Part shown: positions 9,141 through 16,088 of the stretch, one piece after another
How positions within the stretch are numbered: position 1 is the stretch's first letter
How the letters are laid out: the number at the start of each line of letters is the position of its first letter
Source of the DNA: an uncultured Christensenellaceae bacterium
GTDB taxonomy: Bacteria; Bacillota; Clostridia; Christensenellales; Borkfalkiaceae
DNA length: 35,814 nt
Direction: 5' to 3'
Assembly: GCA_910586675.1 (NCBI GenBank)
Contig: CAJUJO010000016.1
Span: 1-35,814 of the forward strand
Program-made: the position numbers and the translations under genes
Notes under the pieces: model-generated
The model's database searches: none
What the model was told of the DNA's origin: nothing
What the model saw: the letters and a program-made list of their open reading frames with translations, nothing else

Positions 9141-9230
9141 GCAGAGATGGCGGAGCGGTCGAACGCGCACGATTCGAAATCGTGTGATGCAGGAATGTAT
9201 CCAAGGGTTCAAATCCCTTTCTCTGCGCCA
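9141..9230 (+). tRNA. tRNA-Ser (anticodon CGA)
   Basis: A 90-nt class II tRNA. The acceptor stem GCAGAGA (9141-9147) pairs with TCTCTGC (9220-9226), followed by discriminator G and an encoded CCA (9228-9230). The anticodon arm is CACGA-loop-TCGTG with loop TTCGAAA, so the anticodon is CGA (9175-9177), reading UCG. A long variable arm and a T-arm with GGTTCAAATCC are present. Confidence 0.95.
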
Positions 9231-9236
9231 ATAAGG

Positions 9237-9267
9237 ACGTAAGTTGAACACACTGTTTAACTTACGT
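9237..9267 (+). terminator. terminator of tRNA-Ser(CGA)
   Basis: A 13-bp stem with one G-U pair (9237-9249 with 9255-9267) around loop ACACT, followed by TATTTATTAT. The segment GAACACAC at the apex also occurs at the apex of the hairpin after the second tRNA-Ser (see 32020-32067). Confidence 0.65.
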
Positions 9268-9280
9268 TATTTATTATAAA

Positions 9281-9315
9281 AGCCGAACCAATAAATTAAA
9301 CGGTTCGGCTTTTTA
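9281..9315. terminator. bidirectional terminator
   Basis: A 9-bp stem (AGCCGAACC 9281-9289 with GGTTCGGCT 9302-9310) with a T-rich tail on the plus strand, and TTTTATAATAAAT on the minus strand. It sits immediately downstream of the minus-strand regulator at 9318-9629 and probably ends both that transcript and any read-through from the tRNA. Confidence 0.75.
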
Positions 9316-9317
9316 TA

Positions 9318-9629
9318 TTATTTTTTTACTAATGCTTGTGCCACAATAATGACAACATCTTGTTTGTCGCTTGGTACTTTCTTAAATACTTCCAATAATT
9401 TTATTTCTTTATCCGTTAATTTATCTAACTCAATATCACTGTAAAATTCCGATAGTGTTATTCCAAAAGCCGAACAAACATCATCTATCGCCTTTCTTGA
9501 AGGAGTAAAATGATTTTCATTATACCAATCATAAACAGTTGTTTCGGATAAACCTGCTTCTTTTGCCAATTTAGATAATGACCACTTGTTCTTTTTACAT
9601 AATTGCCTTATTCTATCATGTATATCCAT
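9318..9629 (-). CDS. XRE-family HTH regulator
   Basis: A 103-aa DNA-binding protein. The N-terminal helix-turn-helix (about residues 5-60) reads IRQLCKKNKWSLSKLAKEAG, then LSETTVYDWY and the DDVCSAFGITLSEF helix typical of Cro/CI-type domains. The C-terminal 40 residues are helical without a recognised sensor. It is AT-rich compared with the conserved genes outside the island. It opens the island on the side of tRNA-Ser(CGA). Its target is unknown. A small chromosomal XRE regulator, or the repressor of a mobile element, are both possible. Confidence 0.85.
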   Translation of the reverse strand: MDIHDRIRQLCKKNKWSLSKLAKEAGLSETTVYDWYNENHFTPSRKAIDDVCSAFGITLSEFYSDIELDKLTDKEIKLLEVFKKVPSDKQDVVIIVAQALVKK

Positions 9630-9649
9630 AGTATTAATCTTTCAATTCC

Positions 9650-9893
9650 TTAAGGGGAACGACATTCTTATTTTTATGAAATATGATTGACACAAATTTG
9701 AATTTTTGATAAAATGAGATTTGCCAAATCAAAATACATAAATTTTTTTCGTATGAGTATAGTTTTAGGTAGAACTATACTCAGAAATCGCGTACAAAAC
9801 TCATACGAGGATTGTATTTTGGTTTGGCGACTAAGCGATGAACGGTATATTCTGCGGTGCCGTTCCCGTAAGGGGACGGTATTCTTATTTATA
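9650..9893. repeat. IR-rich spacer flanked by short direct repeats
   Basis: No convincing gene lies here. Near-identical direct repeats of about 25 bp (9650-9675 and 9869-9893, both TAAGGGGA...ATTCTTATTT) flank a long imperfect inverted repeat. Bases 9721-9739 pair with 9811-9830, 9750-9757 with 9800-9807, and a perfect 10-bp hairpin sits at the centre (9755-9764 with 9773-9782). The right direct repeat contains a further hairpin (9860-9867 with 9872-9879). The arrangement resembles a small non-coding repeat element or a structured RNA. Confidence 0.6.
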
Positions 9894-10349
9894 CGGTGTT
9901 CTGTCGTCCGTTCTACCCAGCAAGTAATCAATAGATACTTTGAAGAAATCCGCAATAATAATTAAATCGTCAATTAAAGGAATGCAATTTAATTTATACC
10001 ATTGAGCGATATTATTTCGATGAATATGAATGCGTTGCGATAATTCGTAAACAGTGCTTATATTCTTTTCTCTTTGCAATTCAATTAAACGTTCCTTAAA
10101 GGAAACAGGGCGCAAAGATTTTTCAAAGTGTTCGTCGTCAGTATTGGCAATAAGATATTCAATGGAAATATTAAAGTAATCTGCGATAAGGATTAAGGAA
10201 GAGGTTTTTGGAATAATACCGTAGTTGTAAGCATTAGAGTAAGTTGTGTTGCTTATACCGATTATTTTAGCTCTTTTTGCTTTACTTTTCTCATCCAAAT
10301 CGTCTGTAAGATCAATAAATCTATTTTGAAAATTAATTGATAAAGCCAT
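9885..10349 (-). CDS. tandem XRE-type regulator
   Basis: A 154-aa protein made of two Cro/CI-like helix-turn-helix modules. The first spans about residues 15-70 (SKAKRAKIIGISNTTYSNAY, ending ADYFNISIEYLI). The second spans about 85-150 (FKERLIELQREKNISTVYEL, ending ADFFKVSIDYLLGRTDD). Paired HTH modules in one chain suggest binding to two half-sites. I chose the ATG at 10349. A longer reading to 10499 is open, but it would overlap the divergent gene and adds no recognisable domain. No good ribosome binding site precedes 10349, and a TATTAT ends three bases upstream, so a leaderless mRNA is possible. A palindromic operator lies in the divergent promoter region. Confidence 0.8.
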   Translation of the reverse strand: MALSINFQNRFIDLTDDLDEKSKAKRAKIIGISNTTYSNAYNYGIIPKTSSLILIADYFNISIEYLIANTDDEHFEKSLRPVSFKERLIELQREKNISTVYELSQRIHIHRNNIAQWYKLNCIPLIDDLIIIADFFKVSIDYLLGRTDDRTPYK

Positions 10350-10374
10350 AATATAATACCATTTTTGATTTAGT

Positions 10375-10403
10375 TTGTCCGACAATATCATGCGCATATT
10401 GTC
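10375..10403. promoter_or_regulatory. palindromic operator in divergent promoter region
   Basis: Between the tandem-HTH gene and the SLOG gene lies GACAATAT (10381-10388) with its inverted copy ATATTGTC (10396-10403), spacer 7 bp. The motif TTGTCCGACAA (10375-10385) overlaps its left arm. A possible plus-strand promoter is TTGTCC (10375-10380)-16 bp-TATTGT (10397-10402), so the palindrome would sit between and over its elements. This fits autoregulation by the adjacent HTH protein (inference). Confidence 0.55.
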
Positions 10404-10418
10404 ATAACAAGAAAGCTT

Positions 10419-10940
10419 ATGGAAAAGAAATGTAGTTGCACAGGACACCGCCCGCAAAAGTTTCCGTTCGAGTACGGCGGAAGAAATAAAGAATTTCAAA
10501 CATACTTAAAAGAGTTGGAAAGTAAAATAAAAGCCGCAATCACAGAGTACGGCGTTACTTGTTTTATATCGGGCATGTCGTTGGGGGTTGACCTCGATTT
10601 TGCGGAAATCGTTTTGAAACTACGCAAAAAATATTCCTTAAAATTAGAGTGCGCTATCCCTTGCCCGAACCAAACCATAAAATGGGACAAAAATGAAATA
10701 GCTCGTTATAACCGCATTCTAAAAAAAACGGACAGCATAACGCTCGTTTCGGAACGTTACACGCCCGAATGTATGTTAAAACGCAACCGCTATATGGTAG
10801 ATAAAAGCGACCTTGTGATAGCCGTATTCAACGGAATTGAAAAAGGCGGAACATGGTACACAATACAGTATGCCGAAAGGAGAAGCGTACCGATTTTGAT
10901 ATTAAATCTAAAAAATAAAAATACGGGAGATAAATTATGA
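10419..10940 (+). CDS. YpsA/DUF1273-like SLOG-family protein
   Basis: A 173-aa Rossmann-like protein of the SLOG superfamily. It opens with CSCTGHRPQKFPF, the signature of YpsA/DUF1273 proteins, and continues with FISGMSLGVDLDFAE (about residues 49-63), matching the conserved G-x-x-x-G-x-D nucleotide-ligand pocket, and MVDKSDLVIAVFNG later. SLOG proteins are thought to bind or process nucleotide-derived ligands; B. subtilis YpsA has been linked to cell division, but a biochemical activity is not established. The stop overlaps the next ATG by 4 bp (10937-10940), so the pair is translationally coupled. It is AT-rich and probably horizontally acquired. Confidence 0.75.
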   Translation: MEKKCSCTGHRPQKFPFEYGGRNKEFQTYLKELESKIKAAITEYGVTCFISGMSLGVDLDFAEIVLKLRKKYSLKLECAIPCPNQTIKWDKNEIARYNRILKKTDSITLVSERYTPECMLKRNRYMVDKSDLVIAVFNGIEKGGTWYTIQYAERRSVPILILNLKNKNTGDKL

Positions 10941-11812
10941 AATATTTGACAGAAGAATTTTACACGTTAGAGATTTTATCGTATGCAAATTCGCATGTGC
11001 GGAAATCGAAGAAAGCCGAACAAAAAGACGAGAATTTTTATCGGCATACTTTTGAAAAAGTTTACGCTATTTTCGAGCGATTCAGCAAATCATGCGATTG
11101 GTATCACGACACAGAGGAAGATTTGAAAAAAATCGAAGAATACGTCAACGAGCTGAATATCACCTTTGAAGAACGCAAGCGCAGAGTAGAATTTAAGAAA
11201 ATGCACGAATTATTATACGATGACCAAAACAGAACGGTGTACCCCTTCGACGAAGCATTATGTAAAGAACAATTTGAAGAACGCAACCGTTTTCTTGCGT
11301 CGGTATATTCCCAACTGCCGCAGGAGATATTGAGCAAGATTGCGGATATTCGCATATTCGTATTGGGCTATGCGAGCGCGGAAGTTAAAAAACTGTTGCG
11401 CCTCTACTGCGCAAAATTGCAAAAAACGGTGAAAGAAATCAAAAACAAAGCCTATTCCGAAACGGACGAAGCGGAACGTTATTTATCGCAAGAGTTCGGA
11501 TTTAACGAATATGAAGAGTTTTTACTTTCGGGAATCGAAGAGAAAAACGGCAATATTTATTTGAAAGGCGAAGAAAACGATTGCTTAATGATAAAAAACG
11601 GAAAAATTTTAGAGGGAAAAGATAAAATCATATTTCCGTATGACGGAAACAAGCCGAACTGTCCGTGGAGTAGAATTATTTATGCCGAACTGCACCGAAT
11701 AAACGATAAATTCGAGTTACACTATTTAGTAGAAAACAGTGATACAATCGGTAAAGCCGATTTATGGAATTTAACGATTAGCGGAACGGATATTATCGAT
11801 ATCAATCCGTAA
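10937..11812 (+). CDS. DUF4085-like protein
   Basis: A 291-aa soluble protein starting MKYLTEEFYTLE, which resembles the opening of DUF4085 proteins of Firmicutes. The assignment is from memory of that N-terminal pattern and is tentative. The N-terminal half is helical and highly charged (about residues 1-200). The C-terminal part (about 205-291) looks like a beta-rich domain with KNGKILEGKD and PWSRIIYAELHRIND. No signal peptide or membrane segment is seen. It is coupled to the SLOG gene through a 4-bp overlap and shares its AT-rich composition, so the two likely work together. No catalytic motif is apparent. Confidence 0.65.
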   Translation: MKYLTEEFYTLEILSYANSHVRKSKKAEQKDENFYRHTFEKVYAIFERFSKSCDWYHDTEEDLKKIEEYVNELNITFEERKRRVEFKKMHELLYDDQNRTVYPFDEALCKEQFEERNRFLASVYSQLPQEILSKIADIRIFVLGYASAEVKKLLRLYCAKLQKTVKEIKNKAYSETDEAERYLSQEFGFNEYEEFLLSGIEEKNGNIYLKGEENDCLMIKNGKILEGKDKIIFPYDGNKPNCPWSRIIYAELHRINDKFELHYLVENSDTIGKADLWNLTISGTDIIDINP

Positions 11813-11832
11813 AACAGGTATTTGGCACTATA

Positions 11833-11879
11833 GCGGGGGCTTGAACGCGGCGGCTTCGCCGCCGCGTTCAAGCCCCCGC
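11833..11879. repeat. perfect 22-bp-stem palindrome
   Basis: Bases 11833-11854 pair without mismatch with 11858-11879 around a 3-nt loop (TTC). The element is very GC-rich (GCGGGGG arms, CGCGGCGGC core) within AT-rich DNA and lies 21 bp after the DUF4085-like gene. It could terminate that gene although no T-run follows, or be a REP-like intergenic repeat. It marks the right end of the AT-rich island. Confidence 0.9.
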
Positions 11880-11944
11880 CACAGCGGAAACAAAAGAATA
11901 AATGCAACTAAAAACAAAATACGCACGGCGAAACGAAGTGCCGC

Positions 11945-12157
11945 GCGGAAAAGGGCGCGCCCGTCATCGGATATTCCTGTTGGAACTTCATGGATAATTT
12001 CGAGTGGGCGGAGGGCTACGCGAAACGATTCGGGCTTGTTTACGTCGATTACAGAACGCAAAATCGCGTCTTGAAAAATTCCGCTTATACATTCCGCGAC
12101 ATTATCGCGAACGGGGAGAAGCTTATTTCGTTGGCGTTTTGTCTTTTCGGGCATTGA
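11945..12157 (+). pseudogene. GH1 beta-glucosidase, C-terminal remnant
   Basis: The plus-strand reading ending at the TGA 12155-12157 encodes about 67-70 residues that match only the C-terminus of family 1 glycosidases: GAPVIGYSCWNFMDNFEWAE, then GYAKRFGLVYVDYRTQNR and NSAYTFRDIIANGE. The E in NFEWAEGY is part of the GH1 aglycone/glycone pocket. The rest of the roughly 450-aa enzyme, including both catalytic glutamates, is absent. No start codon or RBS precedes it. The upstream break coincides with the right end of the AT-rich island and its palindrome. This is a dead gene end left by insertion or deletion. Confidence 0.88.
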
Positions 12158-12182
12158 CAGACGTTGCGGAATGTGATAAGAT
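12154..12182 (+). promoter_or_regulatory. promoter of DUF308 gene
   Basis: TTGACA (12154-12159) and TAAGAT (12177-12182) with a 17-bp spacer. The -35 overlaps the stop codon of the GH1 remnant. Confidence 0.6.
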
Positions 12183-12212
12183 AGGTAAGGCAAAATTGTC
12201 TTCGGAGGATTT

Positions 12213-12839
12213 ATGAAACTGAAAGACTTTGTGCGTAAGTTCAGATGGGGCGCGATGCTGCCCGCGATTTTATCCGTTGCGATGGGGATATTGCTGATTG
12301 CGGTGCCCGAAGGGGCTGCCGTCGCTCTCGTCGTTTCGTCGGGCGTATTGCTATTGATTGCGGGAATCGTGAGCGTAATCGTGTTTCTTGCGGGGTATTC
12401 CGCGGGCGCGCGCGAGCTCGTTGCGGGCGTCGCCGAGATCACGATCGCGCTGTGGTGCTTTATCGCGCCGAACTCCGCCTTGCGCGTGCTGATGCTGGCG
12501 TTCGGTATTTTGCTCCTCGTGCGTGCGTTTGCGGGGGCAGGGGACGCGGTCGTCGCAAAACGGCAGGGAGATAAGCTGTGGGGCGGTATGCTCGCCGCAG
12601 CGATTGCGTTTGCGGCACTCGCCGTCGTCGTGCTCGTCAATCCGTTCGGCTCGCTTCGCGTATTGTCCGTCGTAACGGGGGTGATTCTAATTGCCGACGG
12701 GGTTGCGGAGCTCATAGTTCTTATTCGTAAGTACCGCCGTATCCGTGCCGCAAAGAAGTCCGTCCGCCGCGTTTACGAACGCAGCCGCATGACGGAAGTG
12801 GAAGAAGACCCTCCCCGGGAAGAGGGGGCGGAGGAATAA
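12213..12839 (+). CDS. DUF308/HdeD-family membrane protein
   Basis: A 208-aa polytopic membrane protein with about six hydrophobic helices in three pairs between residues 15 and 170, the layout of DUF308 (HdeD-like) proteins. A basic, charged cytoplasmic tail follows (RKYRRIRAAKKSVRR onward), ending in an acidic stretch. HdeD in E. coli is linked to acid resistance at high density, but the function in Firmicutes is not established. A GGAGGA ribosome binding site lies 4-9 bp before the ATG. The next gene starts directly after the stop codon. Confidence 0.75.
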   Translation: MKLKDFVRKFRWGAMLPAILSVAMGILLIAVPEGAAVALVVSSGVLLLIAGIVSVIVFLAGYSAGARELVAGVAEITIALWCFIAPNSALRVLMLAFGILLLVRAFAGAGDAVVAKRQGDKLWGGMLAAAIAFAALAVVVLVNPFGSLRVLSVVTGVILIADGVAELIVLIRKYRRIRAAKKSVRRVYERSRMTEVEEDPPREEGAEE

Positions 12840-13607
12840 ATGCCGATTCCGAAAAAAATTCATTATGTTTGGCTGGGCGGTAAAAATAAACCTCCCGCGT
12901 TTGAAAAATTTCTTGCTACATGGCGGGAGAAGTGTCCGGATTACGAGATATTTGAATGGAACGAGAAAAACTGCGATTTTTCCGATAGTCCGTATGCGGT
13001 GCAGGCATACGCAGCGAAAAAATATGCGTTCGTGTCCGATTATGTTCGGGTAAAAGTGCTTACCGAAGAGGGGGGCGTTTATCTCGATACCGACGTGGAG
13101 TTGATAAAGCCGCTCGACGATTTGCTGAACGAATCCTTTGTTCTTTCATTGGAAAACGACGTATATGCAGAAACCGCCGTGATCATGAGCGAAGCGCACC
13201 ATCCTTTATTGGAAAAGATGGAAGAATTTTATCGGACGATTGAATTCACAGAGAACGGAAAACAGAACGTAATGCCCAATCCCTTTTATTTCACCTACTT
13301 TTTATGCAGGGATTACGGGTTTGAGTTGAAAAGCGGAAAAACGTCAAGGGGAGGGGTATCTGTACTTCCGAAGGAATATTTCGCCCCAAAAGATTATCTG
13401 ACGCGCAAACTGTGCATTACGGAGAACACGCGCGCCGTGCACCACTTCGATGCATCCTGGGGGGATAAAAAACTTGGGAGACAGGAGAAGTGGATGCGCT
13501 TTGCACGCCGTCTTTGCGGAAGAAAACTGTACGCCGTATTTACCCGCGCTTACGTAAAGAGCACGTTCCGTAAAATCGATTGCATGCGAAAAAACGGCCG
13601 CCGCTGA
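12840..13607 (+). CDS. GT32-type glycosyltransferase with DXD motif
   Basis: A 255-aa glycosyltransferase of the 'sugar-binding region containing DXD motif' family (GT32-like). It begins PKKIHYVWLGG (residues 4-14), continues with FVSDYVRVKVLTEEGGVYLD and has the metal- and nucleotide-sugar-binding DTD at 83-85. Such enzymes transfer a hexose from a nucleotide sugar to capsule, wall or glycolipid acceptors. Acceptor and sugar are not predictable. There is no membrane segment. The gene starts immediately after the DUF308 stop, so they form a two-gene unit. Confidence 0.85.
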   Translation: MPIPKKIHYVWLGGKNKPPAFEKFLATWREKCPDYEIFEWNEKNCDFSDSPYAVQAYAAKKYAFVSDYVRVKVLTEEGGVYLDTDVELIKPLDDLLNESFVLSLENDVYAETAVIMSEAHHPLLEKMEEFYRTIEFTENGKQNVMPNPFYFTYFLCRDYGFELKSGKTSRGGVSVLPKEYFAPKDYLTRKLCITENTRAVHHFDASWGDKKLGRQEKWMRFARRLCGRKLYAVFTRAYVKSTFRKIDCMRKNGRR

Positions 13608-13664
13608 AATTTTGAAAAAAGCGGAGATTTTCGGAAAAGGGGCGATATTTTCCCGCGGAAGGTA

Positions 13665-13693
13665 TTGCCTTTTCCTGTTTTTTGTGTTAAGAT
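13665..13693 (+). promoter_or_regulatory. probable promoter of yitT-like gene
   Basis: TTGCCT (13665-13670) and TAAGAT (13688-13693), spacer 17 bp. An 8-bp inverted repeat (GGAAAAGG 13633-13640 with CCTTTTCC 13668-13675) followed by a T-rich stretch overlaps it and may end the preceding unit. Confidence 0.5.
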
Positions 13694-13738
13694 AACTTTG
13701 TTCCGAAACGGTCATTCGGGCAGAACGTACAAGGTCTG

Positions 13739-14683
13739 ATGAATATGAAAGAAAAAACAAGGAATTTTTGGAGGGCGGTCGGATTATTTTGCTTGAACCC
13801 CGTCCTTCCCATTCTCATTTCGGGTATTATCCGCGCAATCGCCGTTTACATATTCGTAACGCCCAATCACTTCGCGCCGGGCGGAACGAACGGCGCCGCC
13901 GTGCTTTTGGAGTATTGCCTGCTCGGGAAGGGATGGGGGATTTGGGGCTCGTCCGGTTTCTTTCTGCTTATTATCAATATCCCGCTTTCCGTCATCGCCT
14001 ATTTCTTTTTGGGGAAAAAGGAAGCGGTCGTTTCCATGATGTCGATCGCCGTATCTTCGGCGCTTCTCATGCTGCTTAACGCCGTGTCTTTTTTGCCCGA
14101 ATATGGGGGCGTTACGGCGGAAGAGCCCATCATGCACGGATTATTCGGCGCGGTCGCAGGAGGTATTTTTTTGGGCGTTTCGCTTGCCATCATGCTCAAA
14201 AGCTGCGGAACTTCGGGCGGAACGACCATTCTCGCAAACATTATCAATAAAAAGTTTCGGAATCTGAGCGTAAGTATGCTCACTTCCGCGTTCGACGCGA
14301 TCGTCGTCGTCGCGTCTATTTTCGTGTATAATCAAGGCGCGCCGTTTACGGCAAAGCTCGATCCCGTTCTGCTTGCGCTCGTTTCCCTTTACGTAACCAG
14401 CAAGATGAGCGACCTTATTTTGCAAGGATTCAAGGTCGCATATAAATTTGAAATCATTACCACCAGCCCCGAAGAGATCGCGCAGGAAATTATGGATAAA
14501 CTGCATCACGGCGTAACAAGGCTTTCGGTGGAAGGGATGTATTCGCACGAAGGAAAGAGCATGCTCGTTTGCATCATCAGGAAACGGCAGGTTGCGGAGC
14601 TTCAAAAAATCATAAAAAAATATCCCGATACCTTTGCGTATTTCTCGCCTACAGCGGAAGTGCTGGGCAAGTTTGCAAAATAA
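13739..14683 (+). CDS. YitT family (DUF161/DUF2179) membrane protein
   Basis: A 314-aa protein with five to six hydrophobic segments (about residues 20-220), including the family signature PNHFAPGGTNGAAVLLEY near residues 41-58 and SCGTSGGTTILANI near 158-171. A soluble C-terminal DUF2179 domain follows (about 225-314), beginning EIITTSPEEIAQEIMDKLHH. The YitT family is widespread in Firmicutes; transport has been suggested but the substrate is unknown. Two in-frame ATGs (13739, 13745) are possible; AAGG at 13731-13734 suits either. Confidence 0.85.
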   Translation: MNMKEKTRNFWRAVGLFCLNPVLPILISGIIRAIAVYIFVTPNHFAPGGTNGAAVLLEYCLLGKGWGIWGSSGFFLLIINIPLSVIAYFFLGKKEAVVSMMSIAVSSALLMLLNAVSFLPEYGGVTAEEPIMHGLFGAVAGGIFLGVSLAIMLKSCGTSGGTTILANIINKKFRNLSVSMLTSAFDAIVVVASIFVYNQGAPFTAKLDPVLLALVSLYVTSKMSDLILQGFKVAYKFEIITTSPEEIAQEIMDKLHHGVTRLSVEGMYSHEGKSMLVCIIRKRQVAELQKIIKKYPDTFAYFSPTAEVLGKFAK

Positions 14684-14746
14684 AAACATAAAAATAATTC
14701 CCTCGGCTTGGTATCTGTTATACGGATTGCCTTGTGGGCAAAGAAT

Positions 14747-14799
14747 TAGCGCACTGTCTTCACTTGCAAAGAATAGTGCGCTATACTTTTCTATTTTTC
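14747..14799 (+). terminator. hairpin downstream of yitT-like gene
   Basis: A perfect 9-bp stem (TAGCGCACT 14747-14755 with AGTGCGCTA 14775-14783) with a 19-nt loop, followed by a T-rich stretch. It probably ends the yitT-like transcript. A small RNA end is an alternative. Confidence 0.5.
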
Positions 14800-15170
14800 G
14801 TATTCGGAACGATAAATTAAATTTAATTCAAGTTTGCTCGGTGCAATTAAAAGGATAACTGTAACTATTAAAGCTGATATTCATCTTATATTTTTGGAAT
14901 TGCGATTTTTTTCTTAAAGCCGTTATTTGTTAGCAATCTATTTGATGCAATATTATCTTGCGCAACTTCCGCAGTTATCTCAATTCAACATAGTTGCGTA
15001 TCCAAGTAACGATTTTGCTCGTCAAATCACATTGCGGTAAGATACGGCGGGTCTGGTTTTTTATAATTACGTACAGTTCTTCTTGAAGAAGTAAGTGGTT
15101 CCTCTATTAACATTCTGAAAGTTTTCCGTTAATTACCGTTTATCGTAGTTACATAATAGCATAACCGTAA
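14800..15170. other. gene-poor AT-rich spacer
   Basis: About 370 bp without a usable reading frame. The minus strand around 14940-15030 shows short coding-like pieces (RAKSLLGYATMLN, DNCGSCAR) broken by several stop codons, so it may be a decayed gene, but no family can be named. Confidence 0.4.
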
Positions 15171-15204
15171 TAAAAAAGCAAGGATGGTTTTATTATCCTT
15201 GCTT
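15171..15204 (-). terminator. terminator of the rnf operon
   Basis: A 10-bp stem (AAGCAAGGAT 15176-15185 with ATCCTTGCTT 15195-15204), followed on the minus strand by TTTTTATTA. It lies 49 bp past the rnfB stop codon. Confidence 0.85.
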
Positions 15205-15253
15205 TATCCTTATAAAATACACCGTTATGACCGAGGGAGCATATTTTTGTCGC

Positions 15254-16072
15254 TCAATAACGCGTCAGAATAGTTCCGCGGGGGCACGCTTCCGCGCACT
15301 TACCGCACTTGATACACTTTCCGTAATCGATCACGGGCAGATTATCAACCATCGTGATTGCGCCGGAAGGGCAGGTCTTCGCGCACTTTCCGCAGGCGAT
15401 GCAGCCGTATTTGCATACGTCCATCACCGTTTTACCTTTATCGTGAGAGGAGCAGGCGACGTAGACCTTTGCGTCCGCGGGGATGCGCCCAAAGAGGTTT
15501 TTTGGGCACGCTTTTATGCAGGCGCCGCAGGAAGTGCAGCGGTCGGGGTTGACGTCCGCGCAGCGGTCTTTTAAGCAGATGGCTTCTTCCGGGCAGGCGC
15601 GCACGCAGTTGCCGTCGCCGAGACAGCCGTATTTGCAAGCCTTAGCCCCGCCGTTCAATTTGGCTTGTTCCGTGCAGTCGATCGCGCCCGAATATTGGAA
15701 CGCGTCCGCCGCGTTTTCGCCGCCGTGGCATTTACATACGCTTACGGTAGGCGTTGCGTCGTCAAGGGGAACGCCGAGAATATCGGCAATATTTTGTTTG
15801 CCCGAGAGCGCCGTAACATGGCATTCTCCGAGCTGCGCTTCGCCCTTTGCAAGTTTTTCCGCAAAGCCCGCACAGCCGGAGCAGCCGCAGCCGCCGCAGT
15901 TGGCTCCCGCAAGGTTGCTTAATATCTTTTCCACTTTTTCGTCGGCATTCACTTTGCAGAATTTTGCGACGAGCAAAATACATACGGTCAGCACGACGGC
16001 GATCGCCGCGAAAATCCCCACGACGATGCCGACCTGCGCCCATTGAATATCGGCTAAAATACAATTCATCAT
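15254..16072 (-). CDS. rnfB: Rnf complex iron-sulfur subunit RnfB
   Basis: The ferredoxin-interacting subunit of the Rnf ferredoxin:NAD+ oxidoreductase at the inner face of the membrane. The 272-aa protein has one N-terminal membrane anchor (about residues 12-37) and the Fe-S motif with C59, C62, C67 and C84 (NCGGCGCSGC). A C-terminal ferredoxin region carries at least four cysteine groups, including CTSCGACIKACP (179-190), CIACGKCAKTCP (224-235) and CIKCGKCAEACP (253-264). I chose the ATG at 16072 because GGAGG lies ten bases upstream. A longer reading to 16096 contains that ribosome binding site inside it. Last gene of the operon. Confidence 0.95.
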   Translation of the reverse strand: MMNCILADIQWAQVGIVVGIFAAIAVVLTVCILLVAKFCKVNADEKVEKILSNLAGANCGGCGCSGCAGFAEKLAKGEAQLGECHVTALSGKQNIADILGVPLDDATPTVSVCKCHGGENAADAFQYSGAIDCTEQAKLNGGAKACKYGCLGDGNCVRACPEEAICLKDRCADVNPDRCTSCGACIKACPKNLFGRIPADAKVYVACSSHDKGKTVMDVCKYGCIACGKCAKTCPSGAITMVDNLPVIDYGKCIKCGKCAEACPRGTILTRY

Positions 16073-16088
16073 AATATTCTTTCCTCCG

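Noticed and set aside
9015..9251. Small minus-strand ORF containing an ERDLNPW-like peptide
   Set aside because: It is the translation of the tRNA-Ser gene complement, a well-known artefact.
9714..9965. 83-aa plus-strand ORF in the island spacer
   Set aside because: It spans the inverted repeats and the 3' end of the opposite regulator, has no RBS and a composition unlike a real protein.
11828..12715. 295-aa minus-strand frame across the palindrome and DUF308 gene
   Set aside because: It is low-complexity (Ala/Thr/Ser-rich) antisense translation; the plus strand has the GH1 remnant and a membrane protein with promoter and RBS.
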